Assembly (NCBI GenBank): GCA_025716815.1 | Contig: JAIXMN010000016.1 | Location: 682,001 to 746,000 of the forward strand | DNA from: Dichotomocladium elegans | Lineage: Eukaryota; Mucoromycota; Mucoromycetes; Mucorales; Lichtheimiaceae | Length of the DNA: 64,000 nucleotides | Direction of reading: 5' to 3' | Part shown: piece after piece, positions 62,946 to 64,000 of the stretch | Numbering within the stretch: position 1 is the first letter of the stretch | Layout of the letters: each line of letters starts with the position of its first letter | Program-made: the position numbers and the translations under genes | Notes under the pieces: model-generated | Databases searched by the model: none | What the model was told of the DNA's origin: nothing | Seen by the model: only the letters and a program-made list of their open reading frames with translations

Positions 62946-63179
62946 AAACCGCCACCCCTCCTCATTTCTACTTTTAGCTTCGTTCTGCCTTTTCTTCTAT
63001 CTGTTTTCTTCCCTATACCTATCTCCCCATTATCTTACGCTATCTGTTGCCACTTTCATTTTTTCCCTACAATCCTCTAGGGTTTTTTTAGCCACCCATC
63101 ATTCAGAATCGCGCGAGAGCGGAAGAGCTGCAAGCAGCAAGCGCTCATATATCGCAATATCAAATAAAACCAACTTTAT
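62946..63179 (+). repeat. LINE 3' untranslated region, copy 2
   Basis: This is a direct repeat of 60,320-60,552 with a handful of substitutions and one extra base. It ends at the same point relative to the 13-bp repeat. Confidence 0.8.
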
Positions 63180-63192
63180 CTGCTGTGTATCC
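63180..63192 (+). repeat. Target-site repeat, right copy
   Basis: This is the third exact occurrence of the 13-bp sequence. It flanks copy 2 on the right, and unique sequence follows. Confidence 0.7.
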
Positions 63193-64000
63193 CCTCTCCT
63201 CTGCATGACCGGCGCCAATCGTGCGTCCTCGGAGAGATCCCTCCAACAAGCAGACACCGCACCCACTCATGACGGATACTCAAGCCGAAGGTCAAGTATA
63301 CTGCCTACCTCCCTCAAGTCTATACTGATGCACCAGGATTTTGACCAGCAAGATCCCAATACACCAAGACCGACAAGCGCTAAGCATGAGTAGGAGGAGG
63401 ACCCACGAGACGCCAACCAACAGTTGATGCCGTGCATCATACTTCGTTGACCGGTATCCATTGGGGCTCGGCGAGCAGGATAAGTACACAACATGCCAAA
63501 AGGAAGAAAAAAAGATGTGCGAGAAATCGCCTTTATATAGACTTTTTGCCCTCTCCCCCAACACTCCCCCCCCAACGGGGTTACTGCCCCCCATGCTGGG
63601 TACCATCCCCCACATTGTACGCTGCGTGCACCACCCCCAACTCACGAAATGCTGCGGGTACCACCCCCACAAACAAAAATGGTGTGGTACACACTACGCG
63701 GACTGTTCCTTCGAAGACGGAAGCCAGCCCTGCAATGGAATAGTATGTCTCACGTAAGCGTTACTGTAAACATCAAGCAGGAAGTTGAATGTTCAATGGG
63801 ATGTGTGTAGCAGTAGCAAGGATAACGATCACGATAAGAAAACCTGCTTCTCCGGCAATGATACTATGAAGAACTCATTTTCTCTGTACGATGAGCCATT
63901 GTATCTACCACTGCTATTACCCTGCTACTGTTTACTCCACCAACCTTCAGCCCTCTTTTGCCCGTCCGCAGACTGAGCCCCTCCGCTACGCTCCGTATCA
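63193..64000. other. Right flank of the LINE pair, no gene seen
   Basis: Short open frames on both strands match nothing I know. A C-rich stretch at 63,545-63,680 has two imperfect direct copies of a GGTACCA(T/C)CCCCCAC-like word, about 55 bp apart. The window ends before any coding signal. Confidence 0.5.

Larger units (their letters stand above)
60566..63179 (+). mobile_element. LINE copy 2, 5'-truncated
   Basis: This copy is homologous to copy 1 from about 57,928 to the 3' end and is very similar to it throughout. The 5' truncation is typical of incomplete target-primed reverse transcription. It differs by point changes, a 12-bp in-frame deletion near 60,890 and a one-base deletion near 61,862. 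It ends at the third 13-bp repeat. Confidence 0.92.

Overview
The window is fungal nuclear DNA. The evidence is a fungal-type fatty acid synthase alpha subunit with a fused phosphopantetheinyl transferase domain, the fungal families UPF0662/DUF2408 and DUF726, a Cbf1-like bHLH factor, and genes split by many short (about 50-100 nt) GT-AG introns. Intron load, moderate GC and the style of the LINE element suggest an early-diverging fungus (Mucoromycota, possibly Mucorales). That placement is inference; no rRNA or mitochondrial marker is present.

Layout. 0-5.7 kb: 3' end of FAS2, convergent with DNA2. 7.2-12.8 kb: two divergent amino-acid biosynthesis genes, ILV3 (branched chain) and ornithine carbamoyltransferase (arginine), with two TGACTCA boxes before the latter. 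13.2-20.5 kb: three leftward genes, a ROK1-like DEAD-box helicase, a UPF0662 protein and a cytochrome P450. 22.9-24.5 kb: a TMEM184/DUF300 membrane protein. 26.6-31.0 kb: an alpha/beta hydrolase of the ABHD1/3-yeast Eht1/YMR210W type, convergent with MCM7. 31.3-38.6 kb: a flavin monooxygenase divergent from a Cbf1-like bHLH gene, then a DUF726 (TMCO4-like) membrane hydrolase. 41.0-41.7 kb: a Nudix protein with a degenerate Nudix box. 43.1-47.7 kb: ADE4, an unidentified acidic protein, a mitochondrial J-protein and a 95-residue unknown. 47.9-52.7 kb: a Gfo/Idh/MocA dehydrogenase and the mitochondrial outer-membrane assembly protein SAM50.

55.3-63.2 kb is accessory DNA. It holds two head-to-tail copies of one non-LTR retrotransposon (LINE). 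The first is near full length, with ORF1 and an endonuclease-reverse transcriptase ORF2. The second is 5'-truncated. The same 13-bp sequence occurs before copy 1, between the copies and after copy 2, which suggests repeated insertion at one target. Copy 1 ORF1 and ORF2 overlap as ATGA. Each copy carries frame breaks and looks defective.

The host genes are mostly unrelated housekeeping functions (lipid synthesis, DNA replication and repair, amino acid and purine synthesis, rRNA processing, mitochondrial biogenesis), as is usual for a fungal chromosome arm. There is no biosynthetic cluster. I found no tRNA, rRNA or CRISPR. The least ordinary signals are the same-site LINE pair and its ATGA junction, the Nudix protein lacking key acidic residues, the paired TGACTCA and CACGTG boxes, and two inferred GC-AG introns. 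Exon joins were made by eye from splice consensus and protein-family similarity, so multi-exon spans are given as gene extents.
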